Shown piece after piece: positions 24,759-33,624 of a DNA stretch of 63,271 bases (within the stretch, counting starts at the first letter, position 1; every line of letters starts with the position of its first letter). The notes beneath the pieces were generated by a model that was given only the letters and a program-made list of their open reading frames with translations, had not been told where the DNA came from and did not search any database. This stretch comes from CAZHZT01 sp964537285. GTDB lineage: Bacteria > Bacteroidota > Bacteroidia > Chitinophagales > Saprospiraceae. The DNA lies in NCBI GenBank assembly GCA_964537285.1, contig CAZHZT010000018.1:1-63271 (forward strand). Reading direction: 5' to 3'. The position numbers were made by a program, and so were the translations under genes.

Positions 24759-26600
24759 TTAAAATGGCCAAATCACGGGCACCAACAACATACTGGTTAT
24801 AAAAAACAACAACAACAAAAGCGAACCCACTCTGAAATAATCCGAAAAAGAATACCCGCCTGCCGAAAGCACCATAGCATTAGTCGTTGTTCCAATTGGA
24901 GTTAAAAAAGCAGTTGAAGCACTTACCGCTACTACAATCATAAAAGGTTCCGGTGAAACCCCTAAAGATACCGCAGCATTTATTGCTATAGGGGCCATTA
25001 GAACTGCTGTCGCTGAATTATTAATCACTTGGCTAAATGTCGTTGTCAATAGAAAAACCCCTCCTAGTAGTACAATAGGATGAATAGCCCCTAAGCTATC
25101 CACCAACCCATTGGCAGCCATCTCGGCAATTCCTGTTTTTTGCAATGCCAAACCCATCGGAATCATTCCGGCAATCATTACTACGCTTACCCAACCAATT
25201 GAACGATACGCCTGCCTTACCTTGATGCATTGCGTTAATACCGTAAATAATGCTCCGACCAAAGCAGCCACCGCTCCTGAAACGACATTAAAAACCATTA
25301 GTAAGATCATGATCAGCAAAGAAGCCAAGGCCAGGTAAGATTTAATATTTAGCTGGTCTACCGATTTAGACATTCCTTCCGGACTCCCTACAACAACAAG
25401 GTTTTTATGCTGATTCTTTAAAGCTTCAATATTTTTCCACGAGCCCCTTATTAAAAAAGCATCCCCAGCCATAACTTCATTTGGTATATCTTGTAAAGAT
25501 TTATTGTTGCGCGAAGCACCGAGCAACTGTATTCCGAACCGCCCCAGATAGTCGCCCATCACAAGAGATTGACCGATAAAATCTGATTTTGGATTGACAA
25601 TAACCTCTGCCATCCCTACTTCGTGATTGATAAGGTTTTGACGCATCTCATCCTCAATAGGATCAAGAGGAAGTAAGCCCAAGCGGTAATTGAGCATGAG
25701 TTTATTAATGTCTTCTGTATTTCCTTTTACCGTAAGTATATCATGGTATTTCATAACCGTATCCGGAGACGGAAACTCAATAAAAGTCGACCCCCAGCGC
25801 AATCGGTCGGGATGGCGCCTTTTCAAACGCAAAACCTTTACTCCGTAATTCTTTTCAATATCCCATTCGCCTATTTTAGTATTTAAAAAAGGTGAAACAG
25901 AGCGGACCCTCAGCCTGTAGTAACCTTCTCCAAGTTGGTAGGCTTGAATCCAATTATGCACCGTTTCAGCGGGATCCACGGGGCGATTCCGGGTTTTGCG
26001 CTCCGGAAGTAACCTTCTGCCGATAAAGTAAAAATACACTAAGGCAATCAATAACAAAGGAATTCCAATCAATGCAAATTCAAAAAAGAAGAAGCCATCT
26101 GCCCCAGACTCTATTAAAGCATTGCTTGTAATGATATTCGGAGGGGTACCCGTTAAGGTCAATAAGCCTCCTGTATTAGAACCAAAGGCTACCGGCATTA
26201 GTATTTTCGAAGGGAATGTACCAACCTTCCAGGCAGAAGCGACAGTAGCCGGCAGCAATGTAGCAACTGTTCCGGTATTGCTCACAAAACCGGATAAAAA
26301 GCCTGCGCCAAGCGTTACGATAAGTAACAATTTACTAGTGCTTTTTCCAGCCCACTCAATAAATTTATTACCGGCAATAGCTGTCCAACCGGTCTGCGAC
26401 AGGCCTTCTCCAATAACAAATAATGCAGCAATCATTATCACCGTTGGATTGCTAAACCCGCTAAACACTTCGGGCAAGTCCAGAATTCCAAAGATATAAA
26501 GGCTTAACATAGAGAGCAGTGCTACAATATCTGGCCCCCATTTCCCCCAAATAAAAAGAAGAATCGTTACGATAAGGATGATCAGCATAGTCGTCAGCAT
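24759..26600 (-). CDS. SLC13-family (DASS/CitT-like) permease with TrkA-C domains
   Basis: A 613-residue inner-membrane transporter. Hydrophobic segments with NTGTVATLLPATV and the symmetric SQVINNSATAVLMAPI are the paired SNT-type motifs of sodium/anion symporters (dicarboxylate, sulphate or phosphate). Between the two halves, about residues 205-395, lies a soluble block with RCK/TrkA-C-like repeats (LRVRSVSPFLNTKIGEWDI, EVIVNPKSDFIGQSLVMGD), as in other large SLC13 proteins. The start could be Met1 or Met5. Substrate cannot be told from sequence by eye. Confidence 0.9.
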   Translation of the reverse strand: MLTTMLIILIVTILLFIWGKWGPDIVALLSMLSLYIFGILDLPEVFSGFSNPTVIMIAALFVIGEGLSQTGWTAIAGNKFIEWAGKSTSKLLLIVTLGAGFLSGFVSNTGTVATLLPATVASAWKVGTFPSKILMPVAFGSNTGGLLTLTGTPPNIITSNALIESGADGFFFFEFALIGIPLLLIALVYFYFIGRRLLPERKTRNRPVDPAETVHNWIQAYQLGEGYYRLRVRSVSPFLNTKIGEWDIEKNYGVKVLRLKRRHPDRLRWGSTFIEFPSPDTVMKYHDILTVKGNTEDINKLMLNYRLGLLPLDPIEDEMRQNLINHEVGMAEVIVNPKSDFIGQSLVMGDYLGRFGIQLLGASRNNKSLQDIPNEVMAGDAFLIRGSWKNIEALKNQHKNLVVVGSPEGMSKSVDQLNIKSYLALASLLIMILLMVFNVVSGAVAALVGALFTVLTQCIKVRQAYRSIGWVSVVMIAGMIPMGLALQKTGIAEMAANGLVDSLGAIHPIVLLGGVFLLTTTFSQVINNSATAVLMAPIAINAAVSLGVSPEPFMIVVAVSASTAFLTPIGTTTNAMVLSAGGYSFSDYFRVGSLLLLLFFITSMLLVPVIWPF

Positions 26601-26701
26601 AAACAGTGATTTGGCGGGAAAATAATCATACTACTTTAGCTGAGCAATTCAGAAAAAGTATTTTGGTGATTTAGGTAGATAATTTAAAGTGTAGGATATA
26701 T

Positions 26702-26840
26702 TTATTTAAATTCATCAAGCTTCACAAACTCAGGATCAATGAATTCACCTTTGAGATGATCGAAGTCTTTATCTGTAGTGATCAATTTTAAATTATAAAT
26801 TGTAAATCAGTAATAAGTTGGTATCAATCAAATAGTCCAT
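26702..26840 (-). pseudogene. Degenerate VapC-type PIN toxin remnant
   Basis: An ATG at 26840 gives MDYLIDTNLLLIY, the exact start pattern of a VapC PIN domain with its first catalytic Asp, then hits a stop. In another frame the DNA continues KLITTDKDFDHLKGEFIDPE to VKLDEFK and a stop at 26702, the end pattern of the same fold. The roughly 80 residues between are missing, so this is an internally deleted toxin gene. Just upstream, 26851-26901 reads WEHSLEELLEVLE-stop, the likely tail of the partner antitoxin. The rest of the 26601-26996 gap holds only a palindrome. Confidence 0.7.
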
Positions 26841-26924
26841 ATCTTCATTTCTATTCTAACACTTCTAAAAGCTCCTCTAAAGAGTGTTCCCATTCGATCA
26901 TAAATTAGGGCTCTAGTGCTTCAA

Positions 26925-27003
26925 GAACTAGAATATTTATTGGAAAGCTGCTTGATTTTTTCAAAGAAAAAATCAAGCAGCTTTCCAATAAATATTCTAG
27001 TTC
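26925..27003. repeat. Perfect palindrome, 38-bp arms
   Basis: A 79-bp perfect inverted repeat beginning GAACTAGAATATTTATTGG, loop AAA. Its right end supplies the last codon (AAC) and the TAG stop of the aldo/keto reductase. A 17-bp motif, TAGTGCTTCAAGAACTA (26914-26930), overlaps its left end and recurs beside the asnB stop. Confidence 0.92.
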
Positions 27004-28001
27004 CACTCTAAAGCGCTTCTCTTCTTCCAGTATTCGTCAGGATACTCCGCTATTTGACTTAATCGATCCATAACCGAAGGAGGAATAAAAACATCCGCTC
27101 CTTGAATATTACTAAGCAAATGTTCGGAACGAGCAGCTCCGCTCAGGGCAATATGTACCCAAGGTTGGGCAAGGACAAAAGCCATTGCTAAAGCATCTAT
27201 CCCGACATGGAGGTCTCGGGAGATTTCCTCAAGCAACGTCCTTCTTGAAACAAATGATGGAGCTTGATTTCGTGAAGTTAAACGGCCATTAGCCAAGGTC
27301 TCCTTAATAATTATTCCTATTCCTTCATCTGAGGCTGCCTCTAAGGTTTTACCAGCTGACAACTCGAGCAGGTTGAATGTAGCCTGTACCGTATCAAACA
27401 AACGAAAGCCATCGATATAGATTTCCAGAGCTTTTTCTAAAACCACTGATTGCTGGGGCCCACTCAGACTAAGCCCGATTTTTAACCCTCCCTCTTTAAG
27501 CTGGGCAAGCTCATTCAAGACATCTTTATTATCCAAAACCCCACTTTCAAAAGTAGCACTATGGATTTGATACAAGCGCAGATGAGGCAATAATACACTC
27601 GATTCCTTCCACTGACGTAACAGCACTTCCAAAGAATGATCCTTCACTTCGTGCTTTTCAGCTTCTACTTGCCAATCAGCGGTGTAGGTGTATCCCCATT
27701 TAGAACCGACTATAATTTGGTCTGGCCCTGAAATATTAGCTCTTTTCCCCAGCCAATTCCCAAGGAATTGTTCTGCTAATCCATAGGAACGGGCAGCATC
27801 GAAGTAAGTGATTCCCGACTGGAGGGCCAGGTCGAGCATTTCATGAGCCTTTTTTTCCATAGAGGCTTCGTCTCGCCCCTGTTCAAAATCTTCGGCATGG
27901 CCTAAATTGATATAGCCTGGCCGCCCCAGGGCGGCCAGGCCTAATCCTATTCTTGAAACACTAATTCCAGTGTTACCTAAAGCATTAAATGCTATGGGCA
28001 T
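26997..28001 (-). CDS. Aldo/keto reductase
   Basis: A 334-residue NAD(P)H-dependent (beta/alpha)8 oxidoreductase. FDAARSYGLAEQFLGNWL gives the Asp/Tyr active-site segment. VGSKWGY, HLRLYQIHSA and the later KETLANGRL provide the Lys/His positions and the phosphate-binding end. The family reduces aldehydes or sugars; substrate unknown. The final Asn codon and stop lie inside a perfect palindrome. It starts 6 bp after the stop of the upstream OmpA gene and so forms an operon with it. Confidence 0.9.
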   Translation of the reverse strand: MPIAFNALGNTGISVSRIGLGLAALGRPGYINLGHAEDFEQGRDEASMEKKAHEMLDLALQSGITYFDAARSYGLAEQFLGNWLGKRANISGPDQIIVGSKWGYTYTADWQVEAEKHEVKDHSLEVLLRQWKESSVLLPHLRLYQIHSATFESGVLDNKDVLNELAQLKEGGLKIGLSLSGPQQSVVLEKALEIYIDGFRLFDTVQATFNLLELSAGKTLEAASDEGIGIIIKETLANGRLTSRNQAPSFVSRRTLLEEISRDLHVGIDALAMAFVLAQPWVHIALSGAARSEHLLSNIQGADVFIPPSVMDRLSQIAEYPDEYWKKRSALEWN

Positions 28002-28007
28002 AATATT

Positions 28008-29060
28008 TTATTTGATGCTCAGTATCTTCACATCAACGCGCATATTCATATCTTCTTCTTTTTCGTTAACTGGGTTTGGATAAAGCATTTTGGTATTTGC
28101 ATATCCTTTGTAGCTCATCCGCTCTGCCTCAATATCTCTTTTCAGGAGATAATTATAAACGAGCCTTGCGCGAGCTTCCGATAATTCCCAATCATCGATA
28201 GTTGCCGGTTCCCCGGGAAGATTGATATGGCCACCGATTTCAACAGCCATATTTTTATTTTTGGCCATGAAGTCTACTAAGCGGTTAAGTTCTTCTTGCG
28301 AAGATTTAACTAATACTGAGTCATTAGGTTCAAAATAAAGATTCTCCAATAAAAATATTTCCCCCACATCAGCCTGAGACAGGTTAGCGTCTTTTATATC
28401 CTGCAAACGGGTGGATCCATCGATGGCAATAACACTTTTAACGGTATCGATAATTGTTTTAACGACAACCACCGTATCTCTTTTTACTTTTTCCACTTCC
28501 ACCTTTATAGTATCCACTACCTTTTTGACCTCATTGTTATTTTCAGCAGGCTCCTGTTGAGTTTGCTTTTTTGGCAGTTCTTTTTTAGTAGTTTTAGAAG
28601 GTGAGACATTTTGCGTGATTACCGTCACCCCAACTACTTCGTACAAATTGATTGTAGCTCTTCGGTTACGGCTTCGCCCTTCACTTGATTTGTTTGTATC
28701 CAGGGGTTGACGTTCTCCCAGCCCCAATATTTTGATTCTCGTAGAATCCACGCCTTTGTTAACAAGGTAGCTTTTCACTCTATTAGCTCTGATGGTAGAG
28801 AGTCTAAGGTTTTTCTCATATGTACCAATGTTATCAGTGTGTGCATAGATATCGAACTGATAATCGTTTAAAGCAGCCGCTTGTTCGGCTAAACCATCCA
28901 AAACAGGTTCATCTTTACCTCTAATAGTATCGATGGCGAAGTGAAAGAAAACATCTCCGAAGGCAACAAGGCGCAAGCCAGCTTTAGAATTATCCTGCCC
29001 AAAAGCAGAGCAAGACAAAAGGAGCATGAATAAGACTCCAAATAAGTGTTTCTGGTTGTT
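28008..29060 (-). CDS. OmpA-family protein with two OmpA-like domains (paralogue 1)
   Basis: A 350-residue exported protein with two peptidoglycan-binding OmpA_C domains. The start at MNNQKHLFGVL is chosen because it begins a clean signal peptide ending AFGQ; an upstream in-frame Met adds 14 non-leader residues. Domain 1, about 40-135 (DIYAHTDNIGTYEKN, SRNRRATI), and domain 2, about 240-350 (EIGGHINLP ... NMRVDVKI), are linked by a long Lys/Val/Thr-rich spacer. It anchors the outer membrane or a complex to the cell wall. It is in tandem with an equal-length paralogue. Confidence 0.88.
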   Translation of the reverse strand, partial: NNQKHLFGVLFMLLLSCSAFGQDNSKAGLRLVAFGDVFFHFAIDTIRGKDEPVLDGLAEQAAALNDYQFDIYAHTDNIGTYEKNLRLSTIRANRVKSYLVNKGVDSTRIKILGLGERQPLDTNKSSEGRSRNRRATINLYEVVGVTVITQNVSPSKTTKKELPKKQTQQEPAENNNEVKKVVDTIKVEVEKVKRDTVVVVKTIIDTVKSVIAIDGSTRLQDIKDANLSQADVGEIFLLENLYFEPNDSVLVKSSQEELNRLVDFMAKNKNMAVEIGGHINLPGEPATIDDWELSEARARLVYNYLLKRDIEAERMSYKGYANTKMLYPNPVNEKEEDMNMRVDVKILSIK

Positions 29061-29281
29061 CATGGTAGGTATAGTTTGAATCATATTTACGTTTACATCC
29101 AAGCTGAAATCAGCTAATCTAATTTTGAAATTTAATCCCGTTTTACAACAAAAAAAAAGCGCTCGCTAAAGTAATTATTTGCTGTACGCACTTCATTTTT
29201 TCAAAACAAGATCAGACAAAAGCAACTTGCAAAAATTCTTTGATTCAACTATATTCAAAAAGTGTGCCTTATTTTTCATAA

Positions 29282-30334
29282 TTACCTTCCTGATTCTAAA
29301 ACCCGAATTTCCACTCGTCGGTTGAACTTCATCTGTTCTTCACTAGTAGCATAAGGATATTTCATTTGAGCATTTCCATATCCTTTATAACGAATCCGTT
29401 CCTGGTTGATTCCATTTTCCAATAAATAATCATATACCATTTTTGCTCTGCTTACAGAAAGCTTATACTCCCAGGTATCCTCCCCTACTGGGGGTCGATT
29501 GGGAAAATTAACATGGCCTGCGATTTCCACTGTTAATCCCGGGTTTAGCTCCATAAATTTAAGCACTTTAGGAAGTGTTGGTTCCGATGCTTCTAAAAGC
29601 ACTGCTTTATTCCCAACAAAATAAAGATTTTTGATATCCACGGATTCTCCTTTTTTGGCCTTAGGCAGTTTGATTTCCAAAGGAGGAAGTTTCCCGCCTT
29701 CTACCTTAGTCATTCGGGTATCAAAAAAGAAGCCCTCAGCAAATACATCAATACCAATTACCGTATTATCAGGCACATAACGACTGAATCGGCCAACGGA
29801 ATCCGTCTGAAAGGAATCTCTGTAAGCTTTACCATGTATTACTATATCCGCCTTTATTCCCTTTCCTGACTCCTGGTTCAGCACCTCTCCACTTAAATAT
29901 GCCATAGGAATTTTCTCCAGAGCTTCAACTGTTGCCCGGCGATTCAACTGCCGCCCTTCCTCCGATTGATTACTTGTGGTCGGCTTCGATTCTCCAAAGT
30001 GTGATATTCTGATCAAGGTGTCCGGAAATCCTTTTTCAACTAAAAAAGATTTCACATTTTCAGCTCTTCTTTTTGAAAGTGCTAGGTTGTTTTTAATGCT
30101 ACCGATAGAATCTGTATGTGCAGTAATTTTAATTCGTAAGGATGGTTCAACGGTTAAGGCTTCCAAAAAGGCGATCAAAGTAGAATCCGAAGTGAGCGTA
30201 AGTTCATCTTCTCCAAAATCAAAATAAACCTCTGTACTTAAAAGCAGTCGTTCATTGGGTTGTTGGGAATACACAGGGTTGAAAAAAAGTAAAAGAAAAA
30301 TAGAGAACAGCAGAAAACGGGGGATTTTTATCAT
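29282..30334 (-). CDS. OmpA-family protein with two OmpA-like domains (paralogue 2)
   Basis: A 350-residue exported protein, identical in length to the adjacent paralogue. The start at MIKIPRFLLFSI was chosen for its signal peptide ending VYSQ. Domain 1 (KITAHTDSIGSIKNN, QLNRRATVE) and domain 2 (EIAGHVNFP, MKFNRRVEIRVL) are OmpA_C folds, separated by a carboxypeptidase-regulatory-like beta module (LSGEVLNQESGKGIKADIVI). Here the spacer is a folded module, whereas in paralogue 1 it is a low-complexity linker. The 220-bp gap to paralogue 1 suggests separate promoters. Confidence 0.88.
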   Translation of the reverse strand: MIKIPRFLLFSIFLLLFFNPVYSQQPNERLLLSTEVYFDFGEDELTLTSDSTLIAFLEALTVEPSLRIKITAHTDSIGSIKNNLALSKRRAENVKSFLVEKGFPDTLIRISHFGESKPTTSNQSEEGRQLNRRATVEALEKIPMAYLSGEVLNQESGKGIKADIVIHGKAYRDSFQTDSVGRFSRYVPDNTVIGIDVFAEGFFFDTRMTKVEGGKLPPLEIKLPKAKKGESVDIKNLYFVGNKAVLLEASEPTLPKVLKFMELNPGLTVEIAGHVNFPNRPPVGEDTWEYKLSVSRAKMVYDYLLENGINQERIRYKGYGNAQMKYPYATSEEQMKFNRRVEIRVLESGR

Positions 30335-30449
30335 AATAATTAGTTTGGTTTGGAACATTGCATTCAGTCCCATAACGTTCGATGAAATGAAAGTAACATT
30401 TTTCCTTGTAATAGACTGCTAAAACAACACAGAGGCTGTAATAACTTAC

Positions 30450-31253
30450 TTACCCCATTTCAGCTACTTTTACCATTCTATCTTCTACTTCGTGCACCAA
30501 TTCGATAAAACGTGGTTCCCGTTTGGTTTGGCGGGTGCGATTGAAAGGAAGGTCCACATGGATATGCTCTACGAACCTTGACGGTGCCGATTTCATAATA
30601 TAGATATCATCAGCCAGATAAACAGCCTCAGAAATATCATGAGTAACAAAAATAATTGTAGAATGAAAGCGATTCCAGATATTCGACAACAGGTCTTGCA
30701 TTTGGAGCCTTGTCTTTACGTCCAGCGCTCCGAATGGTTCATCCATGAGAATAATATCAGCATTGGCTATTAAACTCCGGGCAATAGCAACCCTTTGCAA
30801 TTGCCCTCCGGAAAGCGTTGGATATTGAGCATATTTCCACTCATGGCCTTTTAGCCCCATGAGTTCAATAAGCTCCATGGCCTTTTCTTCCCGTTCCTTT
30901 CTGGGAACACCTCTAAATTTTAATGCCAGGCCAACATTTTCCAGAACAGTCATCCATGGTAAAGAAGAATACTGTTGGAAAACCATGCTGACCCTGTTAT
31001 TATTATCCACCGGCCGATCATTGACCAATACATTACCTTTAGAAGGCTTCTGCAAACCGGCAATATATCTTAACAAAGTAGATTTCCCACAACCAGACAT
31101 CCCAAGGATGACCACAAACTGCCCTTGATTGGGTTTATCTTCTACTATAAACTCCAAATCCTTCATGATGAAAGTATTACCTTTATCATAGGTTTGGCTG
31201 ATATCCCTCAGTTCAATAATGTTTTTCTGTTCCGGATTGTCGTTAAAAAGCAT
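30450..31253 (-). CDS. ABC transporter ATPase (nitrate/taurine type)
   Basis: A 267-residue ATPase of the NrtD/SsuB/TauB class. Walker A GMSGCGKST, Q-loop FQQYSSLPWM, signature LSGGQLQRVAIARS, Walker B ILMDEPFGALD and switch VTHDISEA are all intact. It powers the importer encoded by the permease and solute-binding genes 1.3-4 kb upstream on the same strand. Two unrelated genes (a four-helix membrane protein and a haem-oxygenase-fold protein) are inserted between permease and ATPase, which is unusual for this family. Confidence 0.93.
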   Translation of the reverse strand: MLFNDNPEQKNIIELRDISQTYDKGNTFIMKDLEFIVEDKPNQGQFVVILGMSGCGKSTLLRYIAGLQKPSKGNVLVNDRPVDNNNRVSMVFQQYSSLPWMTVLENVGLALKFRGVPRKEREEKAMELIELMGLKGHEWKYAQYPTLSGGQLQRVAIARSLIANADIILMDEPFGALDVKTRLQMQDLLSNIWNRFHSTIIFVTHDISEAVYLADDIYIMKSAPSRFVEHIHVDLPFNRTRQTKREPRFIELVHEVEDRMVKVAEMG

Positions 31254-31283
31254 AAACAGGGCATTGGTTAGTCAATAAACAAC

Positions 31284-31697
31284 TTATCTGCTACCCCACA
31301 GGCCTCCTAGCCAGGCCATTGGGATATAGGCAACCACTAAATCTAATATGGCAAACCATGTCGGATGTGGAATCATCATCAAATTAGCAATTCCTGCTAA
31401 CAGGAATAAAACACCAATGATCATCGCCAACCTCATTTTATTATTTGCTCCTATTTTAGCTGCGATAAAGGCACCAGCCAAAGTCCCGAGGGCATGAGCT
31501 AAAAAGGGAAAAATAAAATGCTTAAACTCCATTAAATGCCCATTTTCCTTTAGGCTATTTACAATGTCATTTAAATCAATTTCAGGTGGAAGAGGAAAAA
31601 TATTTGGCCCCACCACCATGGAAATAACGCCATTTAAGATATTTCCAATAACAAATCCAGCAATAACTGCCAGAATATTTCTTAAGATCGGATTCAT
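31284..31697 (-). CDS. Four-helix membrane protein of unknown function
   Basis: A 137-residue hydrophobic protein with four predicted membrane spans (about 5-28, 58-80, 86-106, 112-133). It carries small-residue-rich helices (HALGTLAGAFIAAKIG) typical of a small uncharacterised inner-membrane family common in Bacteroidota. It lies 30 bp before the ABC ATPase gene and is likely in its operon. It could be an accessory subunit of the transporter, but this rests on position only. Confidence 0.7.
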   Translation of the reverse strand: MNPILRNILAVIAGFVIGNILNGVISMVVGPNIFPLPPEIDLNDIVNSLKENGHLMEFKHFIFPFLAHALGTLAGAFIAAKIGANNKMRLAMIIGVLFLLAGIANLMMIPHPTWFAILDLVVAYIPMAWLGGLWGSR

Positions 31698-31775
31698 AAT
31701 TGATTTTTTTGTTTTAAAATTCCGATCAAAAATAAAAAAAGTTTTAAAACATTACAATATTTTGACTCAGCAAAA

Positions 31776-32465
31776 TCACTTGGCGGGCAAATTATCTTCT
31801 AAACCATCCCAGAAAAGATGCTCTAAATCCACCGCTTTTTTTGCGCCTGATTTGATTAAGTATTTGTTCTCCAGGGAATGTGCCCAATTTTCCATGGCCT
31901 TCACCATATCAGAATAGTGATCCTCATCTAAAGCAATGTGTACCAACCAAAACTCAATATCCTCATCATTCAGAAATTCATATTTTCTGAGACCGTTGGA
32001 TATTTTAGTATATTCCCGGTTGGTAAAAAACTCTGTCCCTGGGCCTAAAGCTCCCAGGCTTTCCAAAAACTGCCCTTGATGGCACAGATTAAACATATTC
32101 TCACAACAAATGCGCGTAGTTGGAAGAGGCTCCACTGCGTTCAGTTCTGTTTCACTTAAACCAACGGCTTCCGCAAATTTATTATACAATACCCTGTGAG
32201 ACTTCTGTACACTCCCTTCTCCATGTTCCTCCCACAAATTCCCAACAATAGGGAGGCGTGTCGCATCATCGGGAATTTTAGCTGCTGCCGCCGCTAAAAA
32301 CCGCGGGAAATAATGGCAATAGACACTATACTGCTTCGCAAAATATTGCAGCTGAGGCTTATCCAGCCACCCGGATTCAATCCTTTCAATGAAAGGATGA
32401 TTCAAAATTTTGTCTATCCCACCTTTGAGCTCTTGCTCCAATTGTTTAATAAAATCTAAAAACAT
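31776..32465 (-). CDS. Haem-oxygenase-fold (TenA/PqqC/CADD-like) protein
   Basis: A 229-residue all-helical protein. The start at MFLDFIKQL is preferred; the upstream Met lies close to a hairpin. The helical bundle with YFAKQYSVYCHYFPRFLAAA, NLWEEHGEGSVQKSH and HIALDEDHY provides the Glu, His, His and Asp/Glu ligands expected for haem-oxygenase-like di-iron oxidases, the group that includes CADD-type proteins, or for TenA/PqqC enzymes. Substrate unknown. Its position between ABC permease and ATPase genes suggests it processes whatever is imported. A TenA thiaminase role is possible, but no thiamin gene or TPP riboswitch is nearby. Confidence 0.75.
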   Translation of the reverse strand: MFLDFIKQLEQELKGGIDKILNHPFIERIESGWLDKPQLQYFAKQYSVYCHYFPRFLAAAAAKIPDDATRLPIVGNLWEEHGEGSVQKSHRVLYNKFAEAVGLSETELNAVEPLPTTRICCENMFNLCHQGQFLESLGALGPGTEFFTNREYTKISNGLRKYEFLNDEDIEFWLVHIALDEDHYSDMVKAMENWAHSLENKYLIKSGAKKAVDLEHLFWDGLEDNLPAK

Positions 32466-32479
32466 GCGCCTGATAAATT

Positions 32480-32520
32480 CAAGCACAGGACCTGGCAACT
32501 CCTGCCAAATCCTGTGCTTG
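32480..32520 (-). promoter_or_regulatory. Two-tier stem-loop before haem-oxygenase-fold gene
   Basis: An outer 11-bp perfect stem (CAAGCACAGGA/TCCTGTGCTTG) encloses an inner TGGCA/TGCCA stem. It starts 15 bp upstream of the chosen ATG and 28 bp past the permease stop. No T-tract follows, so a simple terminator is unlikely. An mRNA processing or translational control structure is possible. Confidence 0.5.
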
Positions 32521-32547
32521 GGTTAACTTTAATTAAATCCCTCCTGC

Positions 32548-33618
32548 TTACGCTCCATCTTTACCTCTTCTCCCTTTACCCTGAAAGAACACATCATACA
32601 CCCGATAACCTAAAATCAAAAGCACGATGAAGTGTACCACCCAAACAGTATCGCCAAATAGATAAGACAGGATCCTCAAGTCTCCAAGAACAGGAAAAAA
32701 CTCACCAATAAACAAGAGAAAATATACTCCCAGAAGTACCCAAACCAGCGCCTCAACGGCATAATCCAGAATAGCATCCAGAGTAGAATTTACAGGTTCT
32801 TCCTTTTCATACTTTCTCCGTCCCTGGTATTTATAAGGAAATAACTTTTTATCCAGATAAACGAACAGCTTATCTTGTAACATTCCAATGATCATGATAA
32901 GGATCAACAGAGCGAATACCTTATCAATTCGTCCCTGCCGTTGACCAACGCGCCAGATCAAGGCCCCAATACCGCCTTCTCCTCCGATACTCTCAGCAAT
33001 GATGATATAAGTCCACGAAATAGCCGTCAATACACGAATATCATCAGACAGCCGCGAAATAACGGAAGGGAAATACACACTTTTTATCATCTGCCAATCT
33101 GTAGCTCCAAGGGTATACACCGTTTTCAGGTATACATCCTTGACTTCATCTATGCGCTGAACCACTACCGGGAGCAAATAAATGAAGATCCCAAAGGCTA
33201 AAAAATGAACCTTCATAGAAGCTCCTAAACCAAACCAGGCAATAAACAAGCCTATGGCTGCAGGTAGCGGTACATATCGTATTGCATCGATAGGACGTTG
33301 CAAAGTAGATCGAAAAAGAGGAACCAGGCCTATTAAAAAACCAAGAGGAATAGCAAGTAGAATAGCTTCAACATATCCACCCAAGTTAAAGCCCAAAGAC
33401 CTAAAGGTGTTCTTAATTAGTGCATTGTCTTTATAAAGTTCACCGTAGGAAAGCAGTACACTCAATGGAGTTGGCAATGCGCCTCTGTTCACCAACGGCT
33501 CCTCTCCCGCCGTTAGTAAAATCCACAGCAACAGAATGATTAAAAAACCAACAAGGGCCCACAGGATCCGTTGTTGAGGACTTAGTTTCCCTCTAAGTTT
33601 TAACAAGCCTTCAAACAT
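32548..33618 (-). CDS. ABC transporter permease with extra C-terminal membrane helices
   Basis: A 356-residue inner-membrane permease of the SsuC/NrtB class. Six core helices span about 17-250 with the EAA-type ATPase-contact loop (YTLGATDWQMIKSVYFPSV). Beyond the normal family end at about residue 260 it carries a charged linker and two further membrane segments (LVWVLLGVYFLLFIGEFF and VWVVHFIVLLILGY). This extension is unusual and may hold the accessory proteins of the cluster. The start is 6 bp after the solute-binding gene stop, indicating one operon. Confidence 0.9.
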   Translation of the reverse strand: MFEGLLKLRGKLSPQQRILWALVGFLIILLLWILLTAGEEPLVNRGALPTPLSVLLSYGELYKDNALIKNTFRSLGFNLGGYVEAILLAIPLGFLIGLVPLFRSTLQRPIDAIRYVPLPAAIGLFIAWFGLGASMKVHFLAFGIFIYLLPVVVQRIDEVKDVYLKTVYTLGATDWQMIKSVYFPSVISRLSDDIRVLTAISWTYIIIAESIGGEGGIGALIWRVGQRQGRIDKVFALLILIMIIGMLQDKLFVYLDKKLFPYKYQGRRKYEKEEPVNSTLDAILDYAVEALVWVLLGVYFLLFIGEFFPVLGDLRILSYLFGDTVWVVHFIVLLILGYRVYDVFFQGKGRRGKDGA

Positions 33619-33624
33619 AATCTG

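Noticed and set aside
31776..32520. TPP riboswitch before the TenA/CADD-like gene
   Set aside because: The CUGAGA and ACCUGA-type conserved TPP elements are not visible; only a simple two-tier stem-loop is present.
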